Origin: Bacteroidia bacterium
GTDB lineage: Bacteria > Bacteroidota > Bacteroidia > J057
DNA length: 44,468 bases
Assembly: GCA_030430575.1 (NCBI GenBank)
Contig: JAUIKF010000063.1
Coordinates: 1-44,468, forward strand
Direction of reading: 5' to 3'
Below the pieces are notes generated by a model that was not told the DNA's origin, ran no database searches, and saw only the letters and a program-made list of their open reading frames with translations. Shown piece by piece: positions 1 to 8,673 of the stretch (position 1 is its first letter; every line of letters starts with the position of its first letter). A program made the translations under genes and the position numbers.

Positions 1-3000
1 GTCTATACCCTGCAAGTGACCGATAGTGTAAACTGTTCTGTTTCGGATCAGGTCACCATTATTGAAAATCCCCAACTCTTGATTGATGCAGGGAATCGAG
101 ACACCGTTTGTTACGATCATCCAGCTTCGCTGGCAGCGGTGGCAACAGGCGGAAGTGGCTTGTTTAGCTATCAGTGGACGCCTGCCAATTTGGTGGTGAA
201 TCCTACTGCCAGCAGCACGGCTACCGTCAATTTGACCGCCAGTCAGTGGTTTTATGTGGAGGTGACCGATTCTGCGGGATGTACGGCACGTGATTCTGTA
301 TTTATCAGGGTAAATCCGCAGATGAGCCTCGCAATCGCTGGGGACAGCTTTGTGTGTTATCAGCAGTGTGCTTCGCTCGCTGCCACGCCTGGTGGCGGAA
401 CGCCAGGATATTCCTATCTCTGGACCCCAGCCTTAGGCCTTAGCTCACAAACGACACCGCAAGTTCAGGCCTGTGGTCTGATTGCAGATCAGACCTATAC
501 CGTCCAAGTGACCGATTCAATTGGCTGTACCATTGTAGATTCATTCCACATCACTGTCAACCCTGAGCTTACAGCCACTGCCGCCATCTCAGGCAATGCC
601 TGTTTTGCTGATACCATTCAGCTGGTGAGTACCGTGACGGGCGGTGCGCCAGGGTATTTGTACCAATGGTCACCTACCGCAGGGCTGAGTGATTCCACCA
701 TTGCGAATCCGCAAATTTTTGGACTAAGTGTCTCTACGAGGTACAGATTAACGGTCACGGATTCGAATGGATGTACGGATACGAGTTCGGTTTTTGTACA
801 GATAAATGATGAAATCGTATTGGATGCAGGGCCAGACCAATTCTTGTGTTATGAGGAGCCAGGACAGCTAAATGCGATGGTAAGCGGTGGTTCATTACCT
901 TATAGCAATATCTTCTGGACACCTACCACCAACCTTTCAAATCCTTCTATGCTAAATCCGTCCTTCTTAGGACTTCAAACCTCACAAAATTACGTCATCA
1001 CGGTCATAGACAATATCGGATGTGTGGTCAAAGACACGGTGAATCTCACGGTGAATCCACAAATTCATGTGTCTCCAGGGCAGGATACCTTATTCTGTTT
1101 TGGGGATACGGTGACGCTTGGAGGGAATCCTACGGGATCAGGCGGCATGGGAAGCGTGAGTTATCAGTGGACACCCGCTTTTGCACTTTCCAATCCATTG
1201 GTGGCCAATCCGATGGTATATGGGCTGGACAGCACCCTCATCTACCAAGTATTTGTGACGGATGGTGTGGGCTGTGTGGATTCGGCTTCTGCAAGGATTG
1301 AGGAAAATCCGCAGTTGATCGTGGATGCTGGTCCGCTTGATAGCTTGTGCTATTTAGAGCAAACAACGCTACAAGGGACTGTAAGTGGCGGACGTACGCC
1401 TTATTTTTATCAGTGGCAAGATAGCTCATTAGTCCTAAATCCTTCCCATTTATCTACCCTTACGAATCCTTTAACCACGACTCATCTGTTTGACTTGACT
1501 GTGACCGATTCGGCCAACTGCCAAGTGATGGATACTGTACGGGTCGTCGTTAATCCACAATTGACCGCCAACGCAGGAAACAACCAGTTTTTATGCTATG
1601 GGGACACCTCGCAGCTCTCTGGAAGTGCCATGGGAGGAACCCCAGGTTATTCTTACCATTGGTCACCCAGCTATAAACTCAGTGCCACCAACATCGCTAA
1701 TCCTGTTATAAACGGCCTGGATACTACAACTACCTATACGCTGGTGGTGACGGATGGCGTAAATTGTACAGACACTACGACTGTGACGATTGTGGTGAAT
1801 CCACAATTGGTGGCAAATGCAGGGGGCAATTCTGCCATTTGCTATACCGCTCCGACCTCACTCGGCGGAAGTGCTACGGGTGGAACTCCTGGTTACACTT
1901 ATCTTTGGGGGCCTTCTGGCAATTTAAGTAGCGCTACAGTTCCCAACCCGAATATCATTGGCCTTGGTACGACAACAACTTTTGAATTGATCGTCACTGA
2001 TACTGCCGGGTGTACTGATCGCGATTCGACGACGATTTTTGTTAATCCACCATTGATTGTACAAGTGACGGGGGACAGTGTTTGTTATAGGGAAAATGGG
2101 CAATTTATGACGAATGTGAGTGGTGGAACGCCAGGCTATACCTATGCCTGGTCGCCTGCCCAATGGCTCAGCGATTCCAGTGCTGCCAATCCTTTTATTA
2201 TTAATCCAACTTTTACCCAAAATTATACCTTGGTCGTCACCGATTCTGTTGGATGTAAAGACACCATGACTACGCATATTTTGGTCAATCCGCAACTCAC
2301 AGCCAACGCGGGTCCTGATCAGATTCTATGTTTTGGAGATAGCCTGTCGATTGGTGGGCCAAATGCAGCCGTTGGGGGGAGTCAGCCTTATCGTTATCAG
2401 TGGTCTCCTGGTATAGGCTTACATTCAGATACGGTAGCTCAGCCTATCGTCAGCCAGCTAGGTATGCACCAAACCTATACATTGGTGGTCACGGATTCGG
2501 CAGCTTGTACGGATACCTCCTCTGTCTTTATTTATGCGAATCCTCAATTGGTGGTAGACGCTGGCCCGAGGGATACGATTTGTTATCGGGGGAATACCCA
2601 ACTCAATGCTACTGTAACGGGAGGGTCATTTCCTTTGCAGACAATCACTTGGATGCCAAATTCGGGCTTAAATTTGACCAATATTCTCAACCCCACCGTC
2701 ACTGCGCTGATACAAACAGAATTGTACACCTTGGACATCATCGATTCTGTGGGGTGTACAGGCAGCGATACAGTGACTGTCTGGGTAAATCCTCAGCTCA
2801 TTGCGACGGCTGCCGATGATAGCGTTTGCGATGGGCAGCAGACAACGATGGTTACGACCGCTTCTGGCGGTACGCCCCCCTATACCTATCAATGGTCACC
2901 ACAGACCTTCCTGAGTGCCATCAATGTCCCCAATCCGATTGTCAGTGGGCTGGACACTACGACGCAATACACCTTTGTGGTATCAGACGCCAATGCATGT

Positions 3001-6000
3001 ACAGACACGGCAGAAGCCACGATAACTTTTGTCCCATTGCCCCAGCCCAATTTCCAGATTGCGTTCCCCTGTTTTCTCGCACAAAACAGCCCTGCTTGTG
3101 TCAATCAGTTGATCACGTTGGTGGATCTTTCCACTACGCAACTTGGCGGGACACCTATTGTGAGACGGGATTGGAACATCAATAATGGGGCGATCACCTT
3201 AGTCGGGGATACGGTTTCGTTTACCATCGGCACGCCAGGCCAGATCACGATTAAGCTAGTCGTCACTTCTCAAGCAGGCTGCCAAGACTCTGTCACGCAG
3301 ACCCTTACGGTGGTAGACCGACCCACCGCCAAATTCTTTGTCCAGCCAGACTCAGCCTGTGCACCCATGATTATTTCCCTTACAGATAGCAGTTCAGGGT
3401 ATATTTTGGGATATGATTGGCAAATATTTGGGCGGGATGTCAATGGAATACCCGTGCCATTTTTTAACAGCAATTTGCCAGTCCCTACCAACTTGCAACC
3501 CTTGCCTCAAGGACAATTGGGAGACACCACCTATTATATTTCCTTGATTGTGAGCAACTGTTGTGGGGCAGACACCTTTATCGATTCGGTGGTGGTTCAT
3601 CCGCTTCCTATCGTGGATTTTGTGACTTCTCAGGACTCTGGGTGTTCGCCTTTATTGATTGATTTTATGCTAAATGGGTTGGTAACGGTGAGCAATACGG
3701 ATAGTGTGGTGTTCAATTGGGGAGATGGTTCGCCTCTGCAAACTTTTTTCCAGAATCCGCCTTTCTTCCCTATTATGTGGGACACCCTTTCTCATCTATT
3801 TATCGGGAATCCCTATACGGACACCACTTATTATGTCACGCTGTATGGCTATACGCCTTGTGGCGTAGACTCCATCACCAAACCTATTTTGGTGAAGGCC
3901 AATGACGTCCGGGCATTTTTCCATACCAATAACTTCGATGATTGTGAGGACCTGACAGTCCAGGTGATTGATTTTGCGGCGGGTGACAGCATTGTGGTGA
4001 GTTGGTGTTTTGACTATGATACGGTTACCCATACGTGTAACCATCAAAGGGTCCCAGGTCTCACGGATACGCTCACGTATACCTACACTACTCCTGGGGA
4101 CTATGTGATTGCTCAATTTGTCAATAATGGCTGTAGTTATGACACGGCTTTCTTCACTGTGCAGGTACGGCCACGTCCTTCCGCTAACTTCATGGCCACG
4201 ATGCCATGCGCAGGCGGACAAACGCAGTTTACCAACCTCACCACGATTGACACCACCGCCAATCGCCAGGGGGCTGCCATTTCTGGCTATTTCTGGGATT
4301 TTGATGGGTTGGGGACCAGCATTTTACCTAATCCTGTATTCACCTTTCCCAATGCTGGCATGTATGATGTAACCCTCATCGCGATCTCCGATCGCAATTG
4401 TCAGGATACCATTACCCAAACGATCTCCGTCTGGAATCACCCCCAGGCAGCATTACAAGTAGATACCGCATGTTTGGGGAATGCCACTTTGCTCACTGAT
4501 AGTAGCACCTCGGTCGACGGTACGATTACGAACTGGTTTATCCAATGGGGCAATGGAAGAGATACCTTGATAAATGCCCCATTTACCAATCCCCAATTGC
4601 ATACCTACCCAGTGAGCGGGACTTATGTAGTGATGCTAAAGGTAACTGATAGCAATGGCTGTGTGGACAGCGCCCAAGCCACTGCGACCATTCTTAATTT
4701 GCCAAGACCTGCATTCCAAACCGATACCGTTTGCCATGGAATGCCGACGCTATTTACCGATATGTCTCAGCCTTCTAGTAATGGCTATCCACTTATTGGC
4801 TGGAATTGGGATTTTGGCGACGGAACCCTTCCCTTCTCAGCTCCAAATGCGAACCCCTTTTCCCACCTCTATGGCAATGCCGGTCAATACCAAGCCACCC
4901 TGACCGTGACAGATGCCTGGGGATGTGAAGGAACCCTCAGTCAACCTGTAATAGTAGATACCCTTCCCTTGCCCGCATTTAGGGCTGATCCCGTTTGTTT
5001 GGGATTCCCTACACAGTTCATGGATAGATCTGTCATGACGAGCAATGCGCTCACCCAATGGCATTGGGACTTTGGCGATGGGACGCAGGACAGTGTTCAG
5101 CATCCGCAGCATCAGTATGGCCAGGCAGGGTTGTATATCGTCACCCTTACGGTGACAGATGTAGAAGGCTGCATGGCTGCATTCCAAGATACCGTAGAAG
5201 TATACTTCTTGCCCGAAGCAGATTTCAATCCGCTTGACACAGCTGGCTGTCAGCCGCTCCTGGTGTCGTTCACGGATCGGTCAGCCATCGGTTCTGCCGT
5301 GTTGACCAACTGGAGTTGGGATTTTGGCGACACCAATAGCGGTACCTTGCCTAACCCCAATCATTTGTATGGTACTGCTGGCATTTACACGGTGGGGCTG
5401 ACTGTCACAGATGCTAATGGATGCCAGGACGATACAGTTGGTCAAGTGGAGGTTTACACCTTGCCTTCGGCGAGGTTCGCGATCAGTGACTCACTGGGTT
5501 GCGCGCCTAAAACCGTGACCTTCACGGATTTATCTACAAGCGACTATACCCTCACTGACTGGTTCTGGGACTTTGGAGATAGCAATACTTCTACTGCTCA
5601 GCATCCGCAACATACCTACCAAAATGATGGCATTTATCAGGTGACCCTTACGGTCACGGATGAAAATGGATGCTCCGATACTTTTACCTATCCTACCCTC
5701 ATTCAACTTTCTCACCCAACCGCAAACTTCTCCATCCTACCTTCGGCTATTTGCCCAGGAAGTCGCATTCAGTTTACAGATACCTCTATCCCCGATACGA
5801 CCTTGTCTAGCTGGTTCTGGGATTTTGGAAATGGGCAAACCTCGACACAGCAGAACCCAATAATGGAATATCATACCCCAGGTCTCTACACGGTCACCTT
5901 GGTGATTGAGAATATCTTTGGCTGTGGAGACGCTATCACGCGAACCGATGTCGTGGAAGTTCACACACCTCCGATCGCAGACTTCCTGCTGATAGATACG

Positions 6001-7344
6001 GCAGCTTGCCGTCCGTATGACTTGCAAGCGGATGAGCTTTCATCTCCCGGAAGTGCGCCCATCACGAACTGGAATTGGGATTTTGGAGATGGAGGCATGG
6101 GAACGGGGCAGATTCCGCGTCATGTATATAATAGTCGGGGGGTTTTCCTCATCACCCTTGTTGTTTCGGATGCCAATCAATGCCTTGATACAGCTTATGC
6201 CACAGTGGAGGTCACTGCGCCTGTCGCCGATTTTATCGTGCGAGATAGCCTGCCTTGCTTGCCAGGGGGGATGACGTTTATCGATAATTCCGACTTTGAA
6301 GGAAGCTTAACGTGGAGTTGGGATTTTGGAGATGGAAATACCCAAGGGAATATTGGAAATCCTACCCACACCTACGAAGAGAATGGAAATTATTGGGTGA
6401 CAATGGTGATTCAGGATTATAAGGGATGTATTGACACCGCCCAAAAATGGGTAGAAGCCTTTGAACATCCGATGAATTTCAAGGAGGAAATGGTCAGAGT
6501 GACTGTGGATACTATTTTACATAGAGATGTCTGGATAGAATGGGATACCCTGTTTCACCCTCGTATCAACCTGATGGTGATTGAGAAATCGACAGACTTA
6601 GGGGCTTCCTATAGGACCATTTATTCCAGGCCTGCTGACTACCAGGATACCGTCCGCCGATTTGTAGATCGGGACGCTTATGTGAACGACTATTCTATCA
6701 TCTACCGGATGTATACTGAAGACTCTTGTGGAAATGTACATTCGTATGCAAATATTGGGAAGACCATTCACTTGCAAGCAGAGCGCACTCAATTTGGGGT
6801 AAATCTAACGTGGACAAACTATCTTGAATGGCAGTTTGGCGTTACGCGATATGATCTACAGATGGGATTTAAAAATTCATTTGGCAAAATTGTCTTTTTC
6901 CATTTAGAATCTCTCTCTGATACTTCATATACCCATGAATTCCGAGATTCAGCTCGCTATTTTACAGACGGAGACATTTACTATCGTGTCAAGGCTTATG
7001 AAACCCTATACAACGACACCATCAGTTTTTCCAATATGGTACTCATGACAGGAGAACCTCAGCTTTTTGTTCCTAATGCTTTTTCACCCAATCATGATGA
7101 TATCAATGATTATTTTATGATAAATGGAGGAAGAGTCCCTTGGGCCGTTTCATATCGAATTAGAATCTTTAATCGATGGGGGAATTTTATATATGAATCT
7201 AATTCGCCAGATATAAGTTGGGATGGTAGATCCATACAGAAAAATGAACATGTTCCTGAAGGCGTTTATGTGTATGTAATAGAAATTGAAGGATTTAATG
7301 GAAAGAAATTTGAAAAAAGTGGCACAGTAACCTTGATTCGATAA
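1..7344 (+). CDS. Giant secreted SprB/PKD repeat adhesin, type B T9SS sorting domain (5' partial)
   Basis: The frame is open from the first base, so the true start lies upstream; about 2,447 codons are visible. The N-terminal part holds 12 modules of about 80 residues, each opening near NPQL, carrying one Cys-Tyr or Cys-Phe, a GGTPGY-like turn, a Trp, and closing with VTDxxGC. These resemble SprB/Ig-like adhesin repeats. From about residue 1010 to 2160 follow roughly 13 PKD-like modules, the later ones with the hallmark WDFGDG. A fibronectin-like stretch comes next. The last 90 residues (PNAFSPNHDDIND, then FNRWG and WDG) match the gliding-motility-associated C-terminal domain, the type B T9SS sorting signal, so secretion across the outer membrane and surface attachment are expected. 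Function as adhesin or motility filament is inferred from SprB-like architecture. The last 500 bases are more AT-rich than the repeats. Confidence 0.9.
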   Translation, partial: VYTLQVTDSVNCSVSDQVTIIENPQLLIDAGNRDTVCYDHPASLAAVATGGSGLFSYQWTPANLVVNPTASSTATVNLTASQWFYVEVTDSAGCTARDSVFIRVNPQMSLAIAGDSFVCYQQCASLAATPGGGTPGYSYLWTPALGLSSQTTPQVQACGLIADQTYTVQVTDSIGCTIVDSFHITVNPELTATAAISGNACFADTIQLVSTVTGGAPGYLYQWSPTAGLSDSTIANPQIFGLSVSTRYRLTVTDSNGCTDTSSVFVQINDEIVLDAGPDQFLCYEEPGQLNAMVSGGSLPYSNIFWTPTTNLSNPSMLNPSFLGLQTSQNYVITVIDNIGCVVKDTVNLTVNPQIHVSPGQDTLFCFGDTVTLGGNPTGSGGMGSVSYQWTPAFALSNPLVANPMVYGLDSTLIYQVFVTDGVGCVDSASARIEENPQLIVDAGPLDSLCYLEQTTLQGTVSGGRTPYFYQWQDSSLVLNPSHLSTLTNPLTTTHLFDLTVTDSANCQVMDTVRVVVNPQLTANAGNNQFLCYGDTSQLSGSAMGGTPGYSYHWSPSYKLSATNIANPVINGLDTTTTYTLVVTDGVNCTDTTTVTIVVNPQLVANAGGNSAICYTAPTSLGGSATGGTPGYTYLWGPSGNLSSATVPNPNIIGLGTTTTFELIVTDTAGCTDRDSTTIFVNPPLIVQVTGDSVCYRENGQFMTNVSGGTPGYTYAWSPAQWLSDSSAANPFIINPTFTQNYTLVVTDSVGCKDTMTTHILVNPQLTANAGPDQILCFGDSLSIGGPNAAVGGSQPYRYQWSPGIGLHSDTVAQPIVSQLGMHQTYTLVVTDSAACTDTSSVFIYANPQLVVDAGPRDTICYRGNTQLNATVTGGSFPLQTITWMPNSGLNLTNILNPTVTALIQTELYTLDIIDSVGCTGSDTVTVWVNPQLIATAADDSVCDGQQTTMVTTASGGTPPYTYQWSPQTFLSAINVPNPIVSGLDTTTQYTFVVSDANACTDTAEATITFVPLPQPNFQIAFPCFLAQNSPACVNQLITLVDLSTTQLGGTPIVRRDWNINNGAITLVGDTVSFTIGTPGQITIKLVVTSQAGCQDSVTQTLTVVDRPTAKFFVQPDSACAPMIISLTDSSSGYILGYDWQIFGRDVNGIPVPFFNSNLPVPTNLQPLPQGQLGDTTYYISLIVSNCCGADTFIDSVVVHPLPIVDFVTSQDSGCSPLLIDFMLNGLVTVSNTDSVVFNWGDGSPLQTFFQNPPFFPIMWDTLSHLFIGNPYTDTTYYVTLYGYTPCGVDSITKPILVKANDVRAFFHTNNFDDCEDLTVQVIDFAAGDSIVVSWCFDYDTVTHTCNHQRVPGLTDTLTYTYTTPGDYVIAQFVNNGCSYDTAFFTVQVRPRPSANFMATMPCAGGQTQFTNLTTIDTTANRQGAAISGYFWDFDGLGTSILPNPVFTFPNAGMYDVTLIAISDRNCQDTITQTISVWNHPQAALQVDTACLGNATLLTDSSTSVDGTITNWFIQWGNGRDTLINAPFTNPQLHTYPVSGTYVVMLKVTDSNGCVDSAQATATILNLPRPAFQTDTVCHGMPTLFTDMSQPSSNGYPLIGWNWDFGDGTLPFSAPNANPFSHLYGNAGQYQATLTVTDAWGCEGTLSQPVIVDTLPLPAFRADPVCLGFPTQFMDRSVMTSNALTQWHWDFGDGTQDSVQHPQHQYGQAGLYIVTLTVTDVEGCMAAFQDTVEVYFLPEADFNPLDTAGCQPLLVSFTDRSAIGSAVLTNWSWDFGDTNSGTLPNPNHLYGTAGIYTVGLTVTDANGCQDDTVGQVEVYTLPSARFAISDSLGCAPKTVTFTDLSTSDYTLTDWFWDFGDSNTSTAQHPQHTYQNDGIYQVTLTVTDENGCSDTFTYPTLIQLSHPTANFSILPSAICPGSRIQFTDTSIPDTTLSSWFWDFGNGQTSTQQNPIMEYHTPGLYTVTLVIENIFGCGDAITRTDVVEVHTPPIADFLLIDTAACRPYDLQADELSSPGSAPITNWNWDFGDGGMGTGQIPRHVYNSRGVFLITLVVSDANQCLDTAYATVEVTAPVADFIVRDSLPCLPGGMTFIDNSDFEGSLTWSWDFGDGNTQGNIGNPTHTYEENGNYWVTMVIQDYKGCIDTAQKWVEAFEHPMNFKEEMVRVTVDTILHRDVWIEWDTLFHPRINLMVIEKSTDLGASYRTIYSRPADYQDTVRRFVDRDAYVNDYSIIYRMYTEDSCGNVHSYANIGKTIHLQAERTQFGVNLTWTNYLEWQFGVTRYDLQMGFKNSFGKIVFFHLESLSDTSYTHEFRDSARYFTDGDIYYRVKAYETLYNDTISFSNMVLMTGEPQLFVPNAFSPNHDDINDYFMINGGRVPWAVSYRIRIFNRWGNFIYESNSPDISWDGRSIQKNEHVPEGVYVYVIEIEGFNGKKFEKSGTVTLIR

Positions 7345-7348
7345 TTTC

Positions 7349-7379
7349 AAAGGCTCGGCAGTTGTTGTCGGCCTTTTTT
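7349..7379 (+). terminator. Rho-independent terminator of the giant adhesin gene
   Basis: AAAGGC pairs with GCCTTT and an inner CGGCA pairs with TGTCG (one G-U pair), followed by a run of six T. It begins five bases after the stop codon. Confidence 0.75.
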
Positions 7380-7413
7380 CTATATGGTGAGTTTTGGGGC
7401 AAAAAATGATTTC

Positions 7414-7454
7414 ATCCTTGTAATTTGAAACTAAGTTTCCCAAATTGCAAGGAT
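7414..7454 (+). promoter_or_regulatory. 41-bp palindrome covering the RBS and start of the ATPase gene
   Basis: The 14-base arms (7414-7427 and 7441-7454) match at 13 of 14 positions and flank an inner AAAC/GTTT stem around TAA. The right arm contains the AAGG ribosome-binding site and the first two bases of the ATG at 7453. It can form a hairpin hiding the start in mRNA, or act as an operator in DNA. Confidence 0.65.
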
Positions 7455-8619
7455 GATAGACCGAAAAATACGTATTGACATAGAAAATGCTTTAGATCGC
7501 CAACCTGCTGTTGCCATTATTGGAACCCGTCAAGTGGGCAAAACAACAATTGCATTGGATATAGCAGAAGACAGGAAATCGCTTTATCTTGACCTTGAAT
7601 CTTATGAAGATAGAGGGAAATTGCAAGATCCTATATTATTTTTTAGTCAATATGAAGATAGCCTGATTATCCTTGATGAAATTCACCGTATGCCTGAATT
7701 ATTTCAAACGTTACGGGGAGTAATTGATAAAGGAAGGCGAAAAGGAAAAAAGACTGGACGATTTTTAATATTAGGTTCTGCATCCCTTGACTTGCTCAAA
7801 CAGTCAGGAGAAAGCCTTGCTGGTCGCATTGCCTATATCGATATGACGCCTTTTATCGCATTGGAAGGGGCTCCAGATGATGTCATGAAGCTTTGGGTAA
7901 GGGGAGGATTTCCTGAAAGTTTTTTAGCTGATTCAGAAAAAACGAGTTTTCTGATAAGAAAAGATTTTATTCGAACCTATTTAGAAAGAGAGATTCCACA
8001 ATTTGCACCTCGGTTTCCAGCCGAAACATTAGAGCGGTTGTGGGTAATGTTGGCGCATTTACAAGGGGGGATGTTAAATGCTACAAAAATTGCTTCCAAT
8101 CTCTCTATCGGAGTCAAAACAGTAAGCTTTTATATCGATTTATTAACGGATTTATTACTCTTAAGGCGCCTACAACCATTTTATGCCAATATCGGAAAAA
8201 GGCTGGTTAAGACACCTAAAGTTTATATTAGAGATAGCGGAATTCTACATGCACTCTTGAGAATAAGAGATTATCAAGAACTTGCTGGGCATCCGGTAAT
8301 CGGTGCAAGTTGGGAAGGTTTTGTTATCGAAAACATCTTATCAGTAGTGCCTCATGGAACAAAATCCAGTTTTTATCGAACATCTGCTGGGGCAGAAATT
8401 GACCTTGTACTTGAAATGCCTGATAGCGAAATATGGGCAATTGAAATAAAGAGTGGCCTGACTACTAAACCGCGAAAAGGGTTTTACCATGCCATTGAAG
8501 ACATTAATTCTACTCATAATTATGTGGTCTATCCTGGAAAAGAGGAATATCCAATTTCGGAAAAAATTCAAGCAATAACCTTAATAGCTATCATGAAGCT
8601 CATTGATCAGTTGAAGTAA
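7453..8619 (+). CDS. AAA_14 / DUF4143 ATP-binding protein
   Basis: The 388-residue product has a Walker A motif GTRQVGKT (residues 24-31), a Walker B segment LIILDEIH (about 71-78) and a sensor-like LILGSAS. These mark the AAA_14 P-loop family common in Bacteroidota. The C-terminal half is DUF4143, with a winged-helix-like middle and an AEIDLVL...AIEIKSG segment (about 314-334) whose acidic/Glu-x-Lys arrangement resembles PD-(D/E)XK nuclease folds. The cellular role of this family is not established; a toxin, regulatory or DNA-linked function has been suggested by family context only. The gene is monocistronic, preceded by a terminator, and clearly more AT-rich than uvrA or the adhesin repeats, which hints at transfer. 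Its start codon sits in a strong palindrome. Confidence 0.88.
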   Translation: MIDRKIRIDIENALDRQPAVAIIGTRQVGKTTIALDIAEDRKSLYLDLESYEDRGKLQDPILFFSQYEDSLIILDEIHRMPELFQTLRGVIDKGRRKGKKTGRFLILGSASLDLLKQSGESLAGRIAYIDMTPFIALEGAPDDVMKLWVRGGFPESFLADSEKTSFLIRKDFIRTYLEREIPQFAPRFPAETLERLWVMLAHLQGGMLNATKIASNLSIGVKTVSFYIDLLTDLLLLRRLQPFYANIGKRLVKTPKVYIRDSGILHALLRIRDYQELAGHPVIGASWEGFVIENILSVVPHGTKSSFYRTSAGAEIDLVLEMPDSEIWAIEIKSGLTTKPRKGFYHAIEDINSTHNYVVYPGKEEYPISEKIQAITLIAIMKLIDQLK

Positions 8620-8673
8620 CCATTTTAAGCTAAAAGGGGTTCCTCTGAGAAAACTCAAGTGTTAAATGCAAAT

